64,000 nucleotides of DNA. It comes from Scatophagus argus. Lineage: Eukaryota; Chordata; Actinopteri; Scatophagidae. Below, in pieces: positions 63,821 through 64,000 of this stretch. Below the pieces are notes generated by a model. That model saw nothing but the letters and a program-made list of their open reading frames with translations, was not told where the DNA came from and ran no database searches. The DNA lies in the NCBI RefSeq assembly GCF_020382885.2, contig NC_058511.1:3317501-3381500 (forward strand). Reading direction: 5' to 3'. Position 1 is the stretch's first letter. Each line of letters opens with the position of its first letter. A program made the translations under genes and the position numbers.

Positions 63821-63980
63821 GTTACCATGGTGATCAGCGTCCAATGACGGGAGGAGACGTCGCACATAAAAAGAGGTAAAAGACTGATGCAGAGATGGGG
63901 AAGTGGAGGACCATCAGTGGTCTCATAATCAGCGTGCCTGCAATCGTGTGAGCTCGCAACTCGTTGAGAGGACTTCTGAC
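63821..63980 (+). promoter_or_regulatory. Compact promoter with X-box-like, CCAAT, CRE-like and TATA-like elements
   Basis: In order: GTTACCATGGTGAT (63,821-63,834, a near-palindromic RFX X-box), CCAATGACG (63,841-63,849, CCAAT overlapping half a CRE), GACGTC (63,856-63,861) and CATAAAAAG (63,865-63,873, TATA-like). A start about 30 bp downstream would give a leader near 85 nt before the ATG at 63,981. The dense order and spacing resemble promoters of cAMP-responsive or neuroendocrine genes. Confidence 0.45.
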
Positions 63981-64000
63981 ATGAGGACAGTGGCTGCTGA
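63981..64000 (+). CDS. Start of an unidentified gene (first six codons, runs off right edge)
   Basis: ATG followed by AGGACAGTGGCTGCT (MRTVAA) just downstream of the predicted promoter. Too short to identify. The basic-then-hydrophobic start would fit a signal peptide but is only suggestive. Confidence 0.25.

Overview
This window is vertebrate nuclear DNA, almost certainly from a ray-finned (teleost) fish. The coding regions are split into exons with GT-AG introns. Long (CA)n/(GT)n tracts are frequent, and fossils of L2-type LINEs, Tc1-like transposons and other fish-type dispersed repeats lie between and inside the genes. There is no prokaryotic-style operon, CRISPR array or rRNA, and I recognise no tRNA. 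The three identified genes all have vertebrate counterparts.

Layout. (1) Positions 1-3,700, minus strand: the 5' part of a germline Tudor-domain gene, best matched to TDRD15. It has a noncoding first exon, a short exon carrying the start codon and one very large coding exon that runs off the left edge. (2) Positions 4,451-17,403, plus strand: a complete 20-exon rfx6 gene encoding a winged-helix transcription factor. All 20 exon phases join without conflict and give 959 codons. It is divergent from the Tudor gene across roughly 750 bp. (3) Positions 17.9-47.3 kb: a gene-poor interval of about 30 kb with LINE, Tc1-like and MITE-like remnants, many microsatellites and several repeat-poor blocks that could be regulatory. 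(4) Positions 48,042-53,085, plus strand: a complete four-exon vgll2 gene (288 aa) with the Tondu motif that binds TEAD factors, a 5' leader with an upstream ORF, and an approximately 0.7 kb 3' UTR. (5) Positions 53.8-63.8 kb: noncoding sequence with repeats. (6) The last 200 bp look like a compact promoter (X-box-like site, CCAAT, CRE-like sites, TATA-like box) and the first six codons of an unidentified plus-strand gene.

RFX6 next to VGLL2 in the same orientation is the arrangement known from human 6q22, so the middle of the window is an old syntenic block. RFX6 directs endocrine pancreas and gut development. VGLL2 is a TEAD/MEF2 cofactor in skeletal muscle and pharyngeal arches. TDRD15-type proteins belong to the germline piRNA machinery. 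The genes do not form one pathway; what links them is conserved order and possibly shared regulatory DNA.

I did not find a convincing new biological system. The best leads are a UG-rich splice donor in vgll2 with a stronger-looking out-of-frame donor 7 nt upstream, the X-box/CRE/TATA promoter at the right edge, the short divergent tdrd15/rfx6 promoter region, and a few hairpins and possible conserved noncoding blocks.
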